DNA of 64,000 nucleotides from Azospirillum baldaniorum (GTDB lineage Bacteria; Pseudomonadota; Alphaproteobacteria; Azospirillales; Azospirillaceae), in contig NZ_CP022262.1 in NCBI RefSeq assembly GCF_003119195.2, positions 206,501 to 270,500 on the forward strand. Direction: 5' to 3'. A program made the translations under genes and the position numbers. The notes beneath the pieces were generated by a model. That model saw only the letters and a program-made list of their open reading frames with translations, was not told the origin of the DNA and did no database searches. This document shows positions 7,062 through 15,491 of this stretch, piece by piece (position 1 is the first letter of the stretch; each line of letters starts with the position of its first letter).

Positions 7062-9704
7062 TCAGGCCGCGGGCTTCAGCAATTCGCGCAGGATGTGCGG
7101 GGTGATCGGCTTGTGGACGAGGCGGAAGCCGGCGCCGCGGATTTCCGTGATGCGTTCGGGCGCCGTGTCGCCGGTCAGCACCACGGCGGGGATGCGCACG
7201 CCGCAGACGCCGTGGATGTCGCGGATCGCCTCCACCCCCGTCCGCCCCTCGCGCAGGCGGTAATCGGCGATGATGAGGTCCGGCAGCCGACCCAGCCCGT
7301 GCAGGACGTCCACCGCCTCCTCCGCCGACACGGCGGCCACCACCTCGTAGCCCCACTGCTCCAGCAGGGTGCGCAGGCTGAGCAGCACGATGGCCTCGTC
7401 GTCGATGACCACCACCAGCCCCTGCCCGTCGTCGTTGGCGCGGTCCGGCCCGTTGCGGCGCAGGATGGCGCGGGCGCGCACGCAGGGAAGTTCCACCGAG
7501 AAGACGCTGCCCCGTCCGGGCCGCGAGCGCAGGGCGATCGTGTGGCCGAGCAGCCCGGCCAGCCGCTTCACGATGGCGAGACCGAGACCCAGCCCCTTGG
7601 CCCGGTCGCGCTCCTGGTTGCCGATCTGGAAGAACTCCTCGAAGACGGCCTGCTGCAACTCCTCCGGAACGCCGACGCCGCTGTCGGCCACCTCGATGCG
7701 CAGCACGCCGTTGCCGCGCCGGCAGCCGACCACGACGCCGCCCCGCTCGGTGTAGCGCAGCGCGTTCTCGATCAGGTTGCGCAGGATACGCTCCAGCAGC
7801 ATCGGGTCGGTGCGCGCCCACAGCGAGGTCGGCACGACCCGCAGCCGCAGCCCCTGCCCTTCCGCCTGCGGACCGTATTCCGCGGCCAGCCGGTCGAGCA
7901 GCGGTCCGACCGCGCATTCGGTGACGCTGGGCTCCACAGCCCCGGCGTCGAGCCGCGACACGTCGAGAAGTCCGTCGAGCAGGAGCTTCAGCGCGTCCAG
8001 CGAATGGCCCATGCTGGCCACCAGCTCGTGGCCGGGATGGCCGTGCAGCTTGTCGCCCAGCACCTGCGCGAAGAAATAGAGCGACTGCACGGGCTGGCGC
8101 AGGTCGTGGCTGGCCGCCGCCAGGAACTGGGTCTTCGCCCGCTCCGCCTTCTCGGCGCGGGTCTTCTCCCGCCGGGCCTCGTCCGCCGCGGCCAGGGCGC
8201 GCTCCATCGCCTGCTCCGCCGCCTCCTTGGCGGCAAGCAACGCCTCGGCCGCCGTCCGGCGGGCGGTGATGTCGCGCACAATGCCGGTGAAGCGCACCTC
8301 GCCGTCGGCCTTCCATTCGGCGACCGACAACTCCAACGGGAACACCGACCCGTCCTTGCGCTGGCCCGTCACCTCGCGCCCGATGCCGATGATCCGCCGC
8401 TCCCCCGTGCGGTGGTAGCGCTCCAGATAGCCGTCATGGGCGCTGCGGTCGGGATCGGGCATCAGCATGCTGACGTTGCGGCCGATCACCTCCTCCGCGG
8501 CGTAGCCGAAGATCCGTTCGGCGGCGCGGTTGAAGCTGTGCAGGGTGCCGGCCCGGTCGATGACCACGATGGCGTCGACCGCCGTGTCGACGATGGCGCG
8601 GTAACGGGCCTCCGCATGGGCCACGGATTCGCTGGCGCCGACCAGCGCGGCGCTGGCCTCGGCCAGGACGCGGTGCAACTCGTCGATCTCGCGCACCGGC
8701 ACGCCGCCGTCGTAGCGGATGGCGCGCCCCTCCATCAGGCTGCCGCCGTGGGTGGCCAGTTCGCGGACGGGATGGGCGAGCCGCCGCGCGAAGATCCCCG
8801 CCGACGCCAGAGACACGGCCAGCAGAAACAGTCCCAACCCCAAGGCCAGCAACACTGTGCGGTTCAAGGGATTGAGCACGGCCTCCGTCGGCGTCGCGGC
8901 GACCAGGGTCCAGTCGGCGCGCTGCGAGCGGTGGAAGGCGCCGATGATCTCCACCCCGTCCAGCGTGGCGCCGCGGTAGTTGCCGGTCTCCGCCGTGCCA
9001 CGCGCCGCCAGGAACCAGTCGGGCACCGCCCGCCCCAGATACTCCGCATGCTCGCGCGAGCGGGCGGCGATCCGGTCTTGGCCATCGATGATCGCGGCGA
9101 TGAGGCCGGACCGGGTTTCGAAACCCTCCAGCAGATCGCTCCAGGTCTGCGGATCGACCACCGCCGACAGGACATAGCGCAGGCTGCCGTCGCGCAGCAC
9201 CGGCACCATGACGGCGATTGTCGGGCGCACCGCCGCCGTCGCGGTGACCAGATCGGACACCGCCGGCTGGCGGGTCGCGGTCACCCGTTGCAGCGCGTCG
9301 CGCTGTGGCACATCCGGCAGCGGGACGCCGAGCCGGACCACCGTGTTGACGATCTGCCGCCCCGACGGGTCGATCAGCGCGATGTTCGTCCAGGAGGGGT
9401 GCTGAGTCAGCGCCAGCGTCGCCCGCTCATAGAAGCCGGCGGGATCGTCGGCCGCCAGAGCGTCCGTGCGGGACAGCGCCCGCAATGCCTCGATGGTCGC
9501 TTCCAACTCCCGGTCGACGATCAGGGCCAACGCCTCCGCCGTGTCGGACATGTTGTTCTCGACGGCGTCCCGCTGCTGCTGCACCAGCCAGCCGATGAGC
9601 ATGCCGCCGAGCAGGAGCATCGGCACCAACGTCACGAGCACAAGCCTCAGCAGGTACCCGCGCAGAGTCATCGGTTTCTGACGGGACACCGTCTTCAGCG
9701 GCAT
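7062..9704 (-). CDS. Membrane hybrid histidine kinase (Cache-PAS-HisKA-HATPase-receiver)
   Basis: 880 residues. TM1 (about 14-36) and TM2 (about 287-310) bracket a periplasmic Cache-like sensor. A HAMP-like linker follows, then a PAS domain (about 375-480) close in style to FixL (DAIVVIDRAGTLHSFNRAAE, then NVSMLMPDPD and a tyrosine/arginine-rich stretch). Next are a coiled coil, a HisKA domain with ASHDLRQPVQSL, a HATPase_c domain, and a C-terminal receiver (VVVIDDEAIVLL, phospho-site in LIIADYRL). DLRQPVQ H-boxes are typical of hybrid kinases without a fixed local regulator. The FixL resemblance does not prove haem binding. The start lacks a strong ribosome site; a Met 11 codons in is possible. 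Confidence 0.88.
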   Translation of the reverse strand: MPLKTVSRQKPMTLRGYLLRLVLVTLVPMLLLGGMLIGWLVQQQRDAVENNMSDTAEALALIVDRELEATIEALRALSRTDALAADDPAGFYERATLALTQHPSWTNIALIDPSGRQIVNTVVRLGVPLPDVPQRDALQRVTATRQPAVSDLVTATAAVRPTIAVMVPVLRDGSLRYVLSAVVDPQTWSDLLEGFETRSGLIAAIIDGQDRIAARSREHAEYLGRAVPDWFLAARGTAETGNYRGATLDGVEIIGAFHRSQRADWTLVAATPTEAVLNPLNRTVLLALGLGLFLLAVSLASAGIFARRLAHPVRELATHGGSLMEGRAIRYDGGVPVREIDELHRVLAEASAALVGASESVAHAEARYRAIVDTAVDAIVVIDRAGTLHSFNRAAERIFGYAAEEVIGRNVSMLMPDPDRSAHDGYLERYHRTGERRIIGIGREVTGQRKDGSVFPLELSVAEWKADGEVRFTGIVRDITARRTAAEALLAAKEAAEQAMERALAAADEARREKTRAEKAERAKTQFLAAASHDLRQPVQSLYFFAQVLGDKLHGHPGHELVASMGHSLDALKLLLDGLLDVSRLDAGAVEPSVTECAVGPLLDRLAAEYGPQAEGQGLRLRVVPTSLWARTDPMLLERILRNLIENALRYTERGGVVVGCRRGNGVLRIEVADSGVGVPEELQQAVFEEFFQIGNQERDRAKGLGLGLAIVKRLAGLLGHTIALRSRPGRGSVFSVELPCVRARAILRRNGPDRANDDGQGLVVVIDDEAIVLLSLRTLLEQWGYEVVAAVSAEEAVDVLHGLGRLPDLIIADYRLREGRTGVEAIRDIHGVCGVRIPAVVLTGDTAPERITEIRGAGFRLVHKPITPHILRELLKPAA

Positions 9705-9806
9705 GGATGGACAATCCGAAAGGTTCGCGGCACAAACAGATTATCGTATCTTGCTCCGCCCTTTCGTGCTTCGCCACCGGAATCTGAATCGATGGGATGA
9801 GACTGT

Positions 9807-10742
9807 TTATATAGGCGTTACCCTGTTGGAATAATGAAGGGCCTGCCAAGCTTTAGCTCCAGCTCTTCGGCGTGATCCACAGTCATTGGCATACTTGGCT
9901 TCTCGGACTGAACTTTTCGTACGCGGTCGTTTATTGAAAGGTACGTGCTCATATCCTTGACATACCGTGGTATGAGGATCATTGGCCGAACGATCCCTTA
10001 TCAAGACCTTGGGAACGACCAGCCTCATCTGAGACCGGGGCGGCGCGGAAGCCAGGACCACTTGCGCATCGTCCGGAGTGACGGAGACCGGAGGGGAAAC
10101 CGGTGCCGGGCGCGTCGTTGCCGTCGGCGTCGCCGGGGCGGCCAGGGCGGCAGCCTGCTGACGGCGGGCGGTTTCCGCCTCCTTCTCCTTCTGATGGCGG
10201 CGATGAGCAATCTCGCGGGCACGGAGTTGCTGTTCCTGGCGCAGGGCCATGGCCAGCCGGCGCAGGGCCGCCGTTCCGCTGGTCACCGATGCCTGACCGG
10301 CGGCGGCCCGAAAATCGCCGATCGTGGGGAAGCGCCGGTAGCCGGAGCGGAAGGAGGACCAGACGCCACGGAAACCGGCGATCCATTCCTCGGCGGGCCA
10401 GCCGGCCATTTCGAGAATGTCGGCCTCCAGCACATCGGCGTCCGGAAGCTCCAGGCCGAAGCGCACCGCCAGCTTCTCGATGCCGGTCAGCACATTCTCC
10501 ACACCGATCGCCGGGCAGACACCCTCAAGAGCGGCTTCCACCCGCTCGGCCAGCGCCCCGATCTCCTCCGGCGCGCGATCCGCGATCTCGAAGCGCAGGT
10601 CGGCGCGCTCAAGCCGGGCGAGCGAGGCGATCGCGCAGGGCAGAGAGGACGCCGGCGTTGCGGGCAGCCACGCCATGTCCGGCGTCTGCGGGGCGGCGCT
10701 GACGGGAAGGCTCACGGGAAAGCTCGGCAGGCTGGCGGTCAT
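9807..10742 (-). CDS. Replication-block protein of unknown family, possible helicase-loader role
   Basis: 311 residues from the ATG at 10740-10742 (MTASLPSFPVSL), with GGAG nine bases upstream. It overlaps the end of the preceding gene by about 134 bases, which suggests translational coupling. Residues about 50-165 are helical and end in GYRRFPTIGDFRAAAG, a pattern common in small phage and plasmid replication proteins. A long charged coiled coil follows (QLRAREIAHRRHQKEKEAE), then a proline/alanine-rich linker. The last 60 residues look low-complexity and come from lower-GC DNA, so the true end is uncertain. I do not recognise a named family; a loader role is inferred from position beside a DnaT-like gene and origin. 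Confidence 0.55.
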   Translation of the reverse strand: MTASLPSFPVSLPVSAAPQTPDMAWLPATPASSLPCAIASLARLERADLRFEIADRAPEEIGALAERVEAALEGVCPAIGVENVLTGIEKLAVRFGLELPDADVLEADILEMAGWPAEEWIAGFRGVWSSFRSGYRRFPTIGDFRAAAGQASVTSGTAALRRLAMALRQEQQLRAREIAHRRHQKEKEAETARRQQAAALAAPATPTATTRPAPVSPPVSVTPDDAQVVLASAPPRSQMRLVVPKVLIRDRSANDPHTTVCQGYEHVPFNKRPRTKSSVREAKYANDCGSRRRAGAKAWQALHYSNRVTPI

Positions 10743-11451
10743 TCTGGTCGCTCCGGTTGGAGGGGCGGCGGGAGGCGGTTGCAAAGGGGACGACGGTGCC
10801 TTCGGGCGTTTCGCCGGCTGGTGCCGCGGTGGGGGCGACCAGTTCGCGGGCCACCCATTTGCGCCAAGCGCCGGACGGGTCGGCCGGGCTGTAGCCGTTG
10901 CGGACGTTGGCCTTGCGGCACCAGGACACGAATTTGCGGGTCACCGTGGCGGGATCGACCTCCGGCCGGGTTTCCGCGGCCCAGGCCAGATCGGCGGCGT
11001 CCGGCTGCCAGTCCTCGGCCAGGGCATCCCGGTTCTTGATGCCCGGAAACCCAACCGATCCCCCCGCCCGGAAGGAGGAGGAGTTTTGAGAATCAGGATT
11101 CAGGGGATTCCCAGTCCTTAGGAGTCCGTCAGCCGGCTGACCGGTGGTGTCGACGGGCCGACCGGAAGAGTCGGTGTCCTGCGCCCCCACCAGCGCATAG
11201 ACCATTCCGCGGAAGCCGCGTTCGCGGCGGGCTTCCACCAGGGACAGGTCCGGCGCTTGCAGCTTCGTCAGCACGGCGGACAGCCAGGGACGGCTCTTGC
11301 CGAGTTCGGCGGCCAGCTCGTCCTGGACCAGGCCGGCGCAGACACCGGCGGCGTCCGCCCGCGCGTAAAGGCCGGAGAGCACCGCGATCTCCGCGGCTCC
11401 CACGCCGGGCGCAGCGATCCATCGCCGGTACAAGGTCGTGTACGGGGTCAT
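10609..11451 (-). CDS. Winged-helix protein with DnaT-like DNA-binding domain
   Basis: 280 residues from the ATG at 11449-11451, behind GGGAAG. Residues about 20-85 form a winged helix (AVLSGLYARADAAGVCAG then ELAAELGKSRPWLSAVL). A Ser/Asn-rich linker follows. Residues about 147-203 match the pattern of the DnaT/phage-replication ssDNA-binding domain: DWQP, then FVSWCRKANVRNGY, then AWRKWVAREL. DnaT helps load the replicative helicase at primosomes. The gene points away from the iteron region and overlaps the next gene, so both may act in starting replication of this replicon. The DnaT assignment is by pattern and should be tested by profile search. Confidence 0.65.
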   Translation of the reverse strand: MTPYTTLYRRWIAAPGVGAAEIAVLSGLYARADAAGVCAGLVQDELAAELGKSRPWLSAVLTKLQAPDLSLVEARRERGFRGMVYALVGAQDTDSSGRPVDTTGQPADGLLRTGNPLNPDSQNSSSFRAGGSVGFPGIKNRDALAEDWQPDAADLAWAAETRPEVDPATVTRKFVSWCRKANVRNGYSPADPSGAWRKWVARELVAPTAAPAGETPEGTVVPFATASRRPSNRSDQNDRQPAELSREPSRQRRPADAGHGVAARNAGVLSALRDRLARPA

Positions 11452-11506
11452 TGTCTTCCCATGATCCAGCGCTTCAATCCCGGCGGAAGACAAAGCGGGA
11501 GCGTCA

Positions 11507-11525
11507 GTGGAATCCGCGATTCCAC
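11507..11525. repeat. Palindrome GTGGAATC-CGC-GATTCCAC
   Basis: A perfect 8-bp inverted repeat with a 3-base spacer, 56 bases upstream of the DnaT-like gene. Part of it (GTCAGTGGAATC) recurs at 11889-11900 beside the first iteron, so it may be a binding site for a protein acting at the origin, or an operator of the divergent gene. Confidence 0.5.
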
Positions 11526-11629
11526 TTGGTTTTCCGGACCTACCCTGGCATCATGAAGTCGCCAAACCGCTGATGCGGGGTCCGGTTCTCCCGGTCTTCC
11601 ATCGGTTTTCGACACTTCGGTGTGCACGA

Positions 11630-11660
11630 GGGCACAGGTCGCCAAACCTGTGCCCTTTGT
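11630..11660 (+). terminator. Terminator-like hairpin inside the origin region
   Basis: A perfect 10-bp stem (GGGCACAGGT / ACCTGTGCCC) with a 6-base loop is followed by TTTGTGTTT on the plus strand. No plus-strand gene precedes it, so it either ends an unannotated small RNA or acts as a cruciform in the origin. Confidence 0.45.
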
Positions 11661-11737
11661 GTTTCCGGAGGTCGTGTCCTCCGCTACGTCATCGTCGCCT
11701 CCTTCGGCGTGTCGCGGCTGTTCGGAGCCGCCAGCTG

Positions 11738-11763
11738 AAAACCCTGGCCTAAAACCCTGGTCC
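11738..11763. repeat. Tandem 13-bp direct repeat
   Basis: Two adjacent copies, AAAACCCTGGCCT and AAAACCCTGGTCC, differ at two or three positions. They lie about 180 bases before the first iteron, in relatively AT-rich sequence for this region. Confidence 0.5.
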
Positions 11764-11942
11764 AAAAGCTATCGGTTCGGGCTTTGGTGAGCCCGTTACG
11801 CAAGATGTTGTCGTGGCCCCAACAGGCTGTCCACGATTCAAATGCGTGCGTCGGAATCGCTCCGGTTGCGTCGATGCGGGGTGCTGGAGTCAGTGGAATC
11901 AAGGCGTTGAGCCCCCAGGAGCGGTGGCGGACCACGTCTGGG

Positions 11943-12389
11943 TGTCGCCGTTCTGCCGAGAAACCGGGCGGAAAACGTCGCCGTTCTGCCGAAAGATTCC
12001 GGCGCACGGAGGGAAGCGGCGGAGCGTCGGAGTCCGCCGGATGTCGCCGTTCTGCCGAATAATCTGGGCTGTGGCCCCTCGGTGACTCCGGGAATCGGCC
12101 GAGAATCGGACTCCGACTCGCGCAACCGAGTGTCGCCGTTCTGCCAATGTGCTCCCTCCGCGGCGGCCTCCAGACCCCGGGGAGTCCGGAAAGAGTCAGG
12201 GAATCCAAGCCTTTCAGCGCCATTTCGCGGCTTGTCGGGAGTCCGGACCGTCAGAACGCGGACGCTTTCGGCCGGGAAGCCCTCCAGCGGGGCACAGCGT
12301 CCGGGGGAACTGGCAGAACGGCGACATTCGTCCGCACGGTCACAGCGTCGTTTCCGGCCGGTGAGGAATCTTTCGGCAGAATGGCGACG
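11943..12389. repeat. Six iterons, replication-initiator binding sites (oriV)
   Basis: The 17-bp unit TGTCGCCGTTCTGCCGA occurs in direct orientation at 11943-11959, 11976-11992, 12042-12058 and 12131-12147 (last bases AA), and inverted at 12311-12327 and 12373-12389 (one internal mismatch). The first two are exactly 33 bp apart, about three helical turns. Such repeats bind RepA-type initiators. The inverted pair lies nearest repA, within 165 bp of its start, where it could also autoregulate repA. Confidence 0.85.
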
Positions 12390-12473
12390 TTTGCGCCTGC
12401 GCTGTGGAACATGCGGGGCGTATCGGGAATCAATACCGTAACCGCCAGCGGCGGGGCCGGGGAGACTGGGTGC

Positions 12474-13436
12474 ATGGACGACCACAACACCGACAAGGAA
12501 AACGCCGAACTGCTGGACCGCCCGGTCCAGCTGGCGCTGCGGCTGGATTCGCCGCTGCGCGGCGACGTGAACAACGACCGGGCCCTGATGGCCTATTCGC
12601 TGTTCGGCTTGTCGAAGGACAAGGTGGAAAGCCTTCCCACCTACGACGACGGCAAGGTGAAGATCGAGGTGCGCGCCCCGCGCGACGTCGGCGTTGCGAC
12701 GATCTGGGACAAGTCGGTGCTGATCTACGCCGTCTCGCTGCTGCGCGAGAAGATGGCCGAGGGCAAGATGGGGCCGGAGGTGGGGAAGCTCCACTTCACC
12801 ACCAGCGATCTCCAGCGCATCGTCGGCAAGACCGCCGGGGGCAGCGCCTACGACAAGATCGAAGGGGCGCTGGAGCGGCTTCAGGGCACCCAGATCAAGA
12901 CCAACCTGGAGGCCGGGGGCGAGGGCGAGAGTGGCGCCTTCTCCTGGATCTCCGACTACAAGCTGCTGTACCGCCGCGGCAAGAAGGACGGCGAGCGGCA
13001 GGTGCGCGGCCTGACCCTGGTCCTGTCGAACTGGGTGGTGCGCGCGGCGCTGGGCAACAATCTGCTGACCTATTCGGAAGACTACTTCGCTCTGAAGCCC
13101 ATCGAGAAGCGGCTCTACGAGATCGCCCGCGCCCATCTGGGCCATGGCAACGCCTTCTGGATGGCGCTGGAGCCGCTGCGCAAGCGGGTCGGCTCCGACA
13201 ACGACCTGCGCAAGTTCAAAAACGCGCTCGGCCCCGTGCTCCAGGCCGACCGCATCCCCGGCTACGGCGTGCGCATCGTCGAGGCCGCGGAGTACAAGGA
13301 GCTGATGACGGCGCGCGGCGCCTCCATCGCCCGCGTGCTGAACGCCGACCTTCCGGTGATCTTCTGGCGCAAGGACGCCGGCGAGCCGGAGAGCTGGATC
13401 GACATTCCCAGGGTCGAGTTCGACGAGGTGGTCTGA
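12474..13436 (+). CDS. repA: Plasmid replication initiator RepA (RPA family)
   Basis: 320 residues starting MDDHNTDKENAELLDRPVQ, with GGGGAG upstream. The body matches the RPA replication-initiator family: FGLSKDKVESLPTYDDG, then ATIWDKSVLIYAVSLL, and KPIEKRLYEIARAHLGH. These give paired winged-helix domains that bind iterons and open the origin. The gene lies immediately downstream of six iterons, so it is very probably the initiator of this replicon. The inverted iterons just upstream suggest autorepression. It is of a different type from RepC of repABC plasmids, and parAB is encoded separately 6 kb away. Confidence 0.9.
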   Translation: MDDHNTDKENAELLDRPVQLALRLDSPLRGDVNNDRALMAYSLFGLSKDKVESLPTYDDGKVKIEVRAPRDVGVATIWDKSVLIYAVSLLREKMAEGKMGPEVGKLHFTTSDLQRIVGKTAGGSAYDKIEGALERLQGTQIKTNLEAGGEGESGAFSWISDYKLLYRRGKKDGERQVRGLTLVLSNWVVRAALGNNLLTYSEDYFALKPIEKRLYEIARAHLGHGNAFWMALEPLRKRVGSDNDLRKFKNALGPVLQADRIPGYGVRIVEAAEYKELMTARGASIARVLNADLPVIFWRKDAGEPESWIDIPRVEFDEVV

Positions 13437-13451
13437 CCCCCCTCCCCTGCC

Positions 13452-14333
13452 CTATTCCGCCAGCAACCGGCCGCGGAAGGTCCGGGCGGCGTGGCTCAAC
13501 CCGCGCTCGCGGTGGCGCAGCAGGCGGAAGGGGCGCTCGGGCAGCGGGAAGGGAACGCGGTGCAGATGCCCGGCCGCCAGCGCACCGCGCGCCACCAGAT
13601 CCGACAGGGCGGTGGCCCCCGCCCCGGCCATGACCGCCGACAGCACCGCTTCGTTCGAGGGCAGTTCCAGCGTCACCGGCAAATCCTCCGGCGCCCTCCC
13701 CTGCCCGCGCAGCGCCTCCTCGAACTCGGAGCGGGTGCCCGACCCGGCTTCCCGCAGGACCCAGGGGGAGCGGTGCAGCTCCTCAATCGGCAGGTCGCTC
13801 CGCCCGCGCCAGGGGTGACCGTCCCCCACCAGCAGCAGCAGACGGTCGCCGGCCAGTAGGTCCTGGTCGAGCAGCGGGTCGGCCACCTCCCCTTCCACCA
13901 GACCCAGATCGGCGGCGCCGTCCAGCACGGCCTTGGCGACCTGGGCGGTGTTGGCGGCCTTCACCGCGACGTCGACGTCCGGATAGCGCCGGTGGAACGC
14001 CACGAGCCGTTCGGGCAGCCAGTAGCCGGTGATGGTCTGGCTGGCGTGGATGGCGATGCGCCCGCGCTTCAGCGCCGACAGGTCGGCCAGCATGCGCTCC
14101 GCCGCCTCGGCACGGGCGAGCACCGCGATGGCTTCGTTCAGGAACAGGCGCCCGGCCTCCGTCAGCTCGATGCGGCGGCCCACCCGGTCGAACAGGCGGA
14201 CGGCGTGCCGGGCCTCCAGGCTGGAGACGGCGGCGCTGACCGCGGACTGCGTCAGATTCAGGGAGGCGGCAGCCCGCGTCACATGCTGCTGCGTGGCGAC
14301 CGCCACGAAGATGCGGAGCTGTTCGAGAGTCAT
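13452..14333 (-). CDS. LysR-family regulator divergent from yeiH
   Basis: 293 residues. The N-terminal winged helix is clear (MTLEQLRIFVAVATQQHV, AAASLNLTQSAVSAAVSSLE), followed by a LysR substrate domain from about residue 90. It is divergent from a YeiH-family exporter with a perfect inverted repeat between them, the same arrangement as yeiE-yeiH in enterobacteria. It probably activates the exporter in response to a small effector. The effector is unknown; sulfite or a cysteine-related signal is plausible from the YeiE precedent but is inference. Confidence 0.88.
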   Translation of the reverse strand: MTLEQLRIFVAVATQQHVTRAAASLNLTQSAVSAAVSSLEARHAVRLFDRVGRRIELTEAGRLFLNEAIAVLARAEAAERMLADLSALKRGRIAIHASQTITGYWLPERLVAFHRRYPDVDVAVKAANTAQVAKAVLDGAADLGLVEGEVADPLLDQDLLAGDRLLLLVGDGHPWRGRSDLPIEELHRSPWVLREAGSGTRSEFEEALRGQGRAPEDLPVTLELPSNEAVLSAVMAGAGATALSDLVARGALAAGHLHRVPFPLPERPFRLLRHRERGLSHAARTFRGRLLAE

Positions 14334-14354
14334 CCGATCCCTTGCCCCTTCGAA

Positions 14355-14389
14355 CGTTCGGTTTTACCGAACGATTCGTCCACTATAAT
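14355..14389 (+). promoter_or_regulatory. LysR operator and yeiH promoter
   Basis: A perfect inverted repeat CGTTCGGT-TTT-ACCGAACG (14355-14373) fits the T-N11-A rule of LysR boxes. A consensus TATAAT lies at 14384-14389, so the operator covers the -35 region, as expected for an activator-dependent promoter. A partial extra copy, CGTTGGAACG, follows at 14391. Confidence 0.75.
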
Positions 14390-14447
14390 CCGTTGGAACG
14401 AACGGTCCAGAGGGCGCAGCTTCCCGGCATCGGAATTCGAGGACGCC

Positions 14448-15491
14448 ATGCCGAACGAACTTCTTCCATCGCCCCGCCGGACCCTGGGCGCCCTGCTGCC
14501 GGGGATTCTGCTCTGCTCCGGCGTGAGCGGCGCTGCGCTGGCCCTGCAAAGCCTGGAGGTGCGGGTCTTCGGGCAGGCCTGGCTGGAGGCGCTGGTCCTG
14601 GCGATCCTGATCGGGGTGGCCCTGCGCAGCGTCTGGGCGCCGGGACGGCGCTGGAAGGCGGGAACGGACTTCAGCGCCAAGACGCTGCTGGAGGTCGCGG
14701 TGCTGCTGCTGGGCGCCTCCATCGACCCGGACACGATCCTGGCCGCCGGACCGGGGCTGGTGGCGGGGATCGCCGGGGTGGTCGCCCTGGCCCTGGCGGT
14801 CAGCTACGGCATCGGGCGCCTGCTGGGATTGCCGCCGCGCATGGCGGTGCTGGTCGCCTGCGGCAACTCGATCTGCGGCAACTCGGCCATCGCGGCGACG
14901 GCGCCGGTGATCGGGGCGCACGGCGACGACGTGGCCGCGGCCATCGCCTTCACGGCGGTGCTGGGTGTTCTGGTGGTGCTGGGGCTGCCTTTGCTGGTGC
15001 CGCTGCTCGGCCTCACCCCCATGCAGTACGGCGTGTTCGCCGGGCTGACCGTTTACGCGGTGCCGCAGATCCTGGCGGCGACGGCGCCGGTCGGTGCGCT
15101 GAGCGTCCAGGTCGGGACGCTGGTGAAGCTGCTGCGCGTGCTGATGCTGGGGCCGGTGGTGGTGGCGCTGGCCTTGATGGCGAAGCCGGAGGGGGGAGAA
15201 GACGGTGCTAAGGCAAGCGTGCCGCTGCGCCGGCTGGTGCCCTGGTTCATCCTGGGCTTCTTGGCGCTGGCCGGACTGCGGGCGGCGGGGGGCATCCCGG
15301 ATGCCGCCCTGGCGGCCAGCCAGACCGCGGCCGGCGTCCTGACGGTGCTGTCGATGGCCGCGTTGGGGCTTGGGGTGGATGTGCGGATGCTGTCGCGGGC
15401 GGGCCTGCGCGTCACCGCGGCGGTGGTGCTGTCGCTGGCGGCGCTCGGTGCCAGCGGGCTGGGTCTGATCCGGCTGCTGGGAATCATGTGA
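14448..15491 (+). CDS. yeiH: YeiH/UPF0324-family membrane transporter (putative sulfate exporter)
   Basis: 347 residues from the ATG at 14448, with GAGGACGCC before it. About ten hydrophobic segments are visible. The family signature CGNSICGNSAIAATAPVIGA is present near residue 140. Family members are annotated as putative sulfate exporters, with little direct evidence. The divergent LysR gene and operator argue for induced expression. The stop overlaps the converging Ada-domain gene by 8 bases. If the sulfate link holds, it could serve the sulfite-oxidising pathway encoded 8 kb away, but the two are not adjacent. Confidence 0.85.
   Translation: MPNELLPSPRRTLGALLPGILLCSGVSGAALALQSLEVRVFGQAWLEALVLAILIGVALRSVWAPGRRWKAGTDFSAKTLLEVAVLLLGASIDPDTILAAGPGLVAGIAGVVALALAVSYGIGRLLGLPPRMAVLVACGNSICGNSAIAATAPVIGAHGDDVAAAIAFTAVLGVLVVLGLPLLVPLLGLTPMQYGVFAGLTVYAVPQILAATAPVGALSVQVGTLVKLLRVLMLGPVVVALALMAKPEGGEDGAKASVPLRRLVPWFILGFLALAGLRAAGGIPDAALAASQTAAGVLTVLSMAALGLGVDVRMLSRAGLRVTAAVVLSLAALGASGLGLIRLLGIM

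Larger units (their letters stand above)
11452..12473. other. Non-coding origin region between divergent replication genes
   Basis: About 1 kb with no convincing gene; open frames here are overlapping and lack ribosome sites. It holds a palindrome (11507-11525), a terminator-like hairpin (11630-11660), a 13-bp tandem repeat (11738-11763) and six copies of a 17-bp iteron (11943-12389). It lies directly upstream of repA. Layout is that of an iteron-controlled plasmid origin (oriV). I did not find a convincing consensus DnaA box. Confidence 0.8.

Noticed and set aside
9116..9130. GGGTTTCGAAACCC palindrome as another parS
   Set aside because: It lies inside the kinase coding region and lacks the two-base spacer of the candidates after parB.
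6480..9800. A 1106-residue plus-strand frame
   Set aside because: It lies opposite the Cache-PAS hybrid kinase, which has complete catalytic motifs; no domain or ribosome site supports the opposite strand.
11943..12147. Possible CRISPR array
   Set aside because: The 17-bp units are too short, unevenly spaced (33 to 89 bp) and partly inverted, and no cas gene is present. Iterons beside repA explain them.
11684..12223. Short minus-strand frames in the origin region, read as genes
   Set aside because: They contain the iterons as repeated peptides such as FGRTATF, showing that the repeats, not coding, shape them; no ribosome sites.
11838..13145. A minus-strand frame across the iterons and repA
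   Set aside because: It would run opposite to repA and through the repeat array; no family features, and repA is a clear match.
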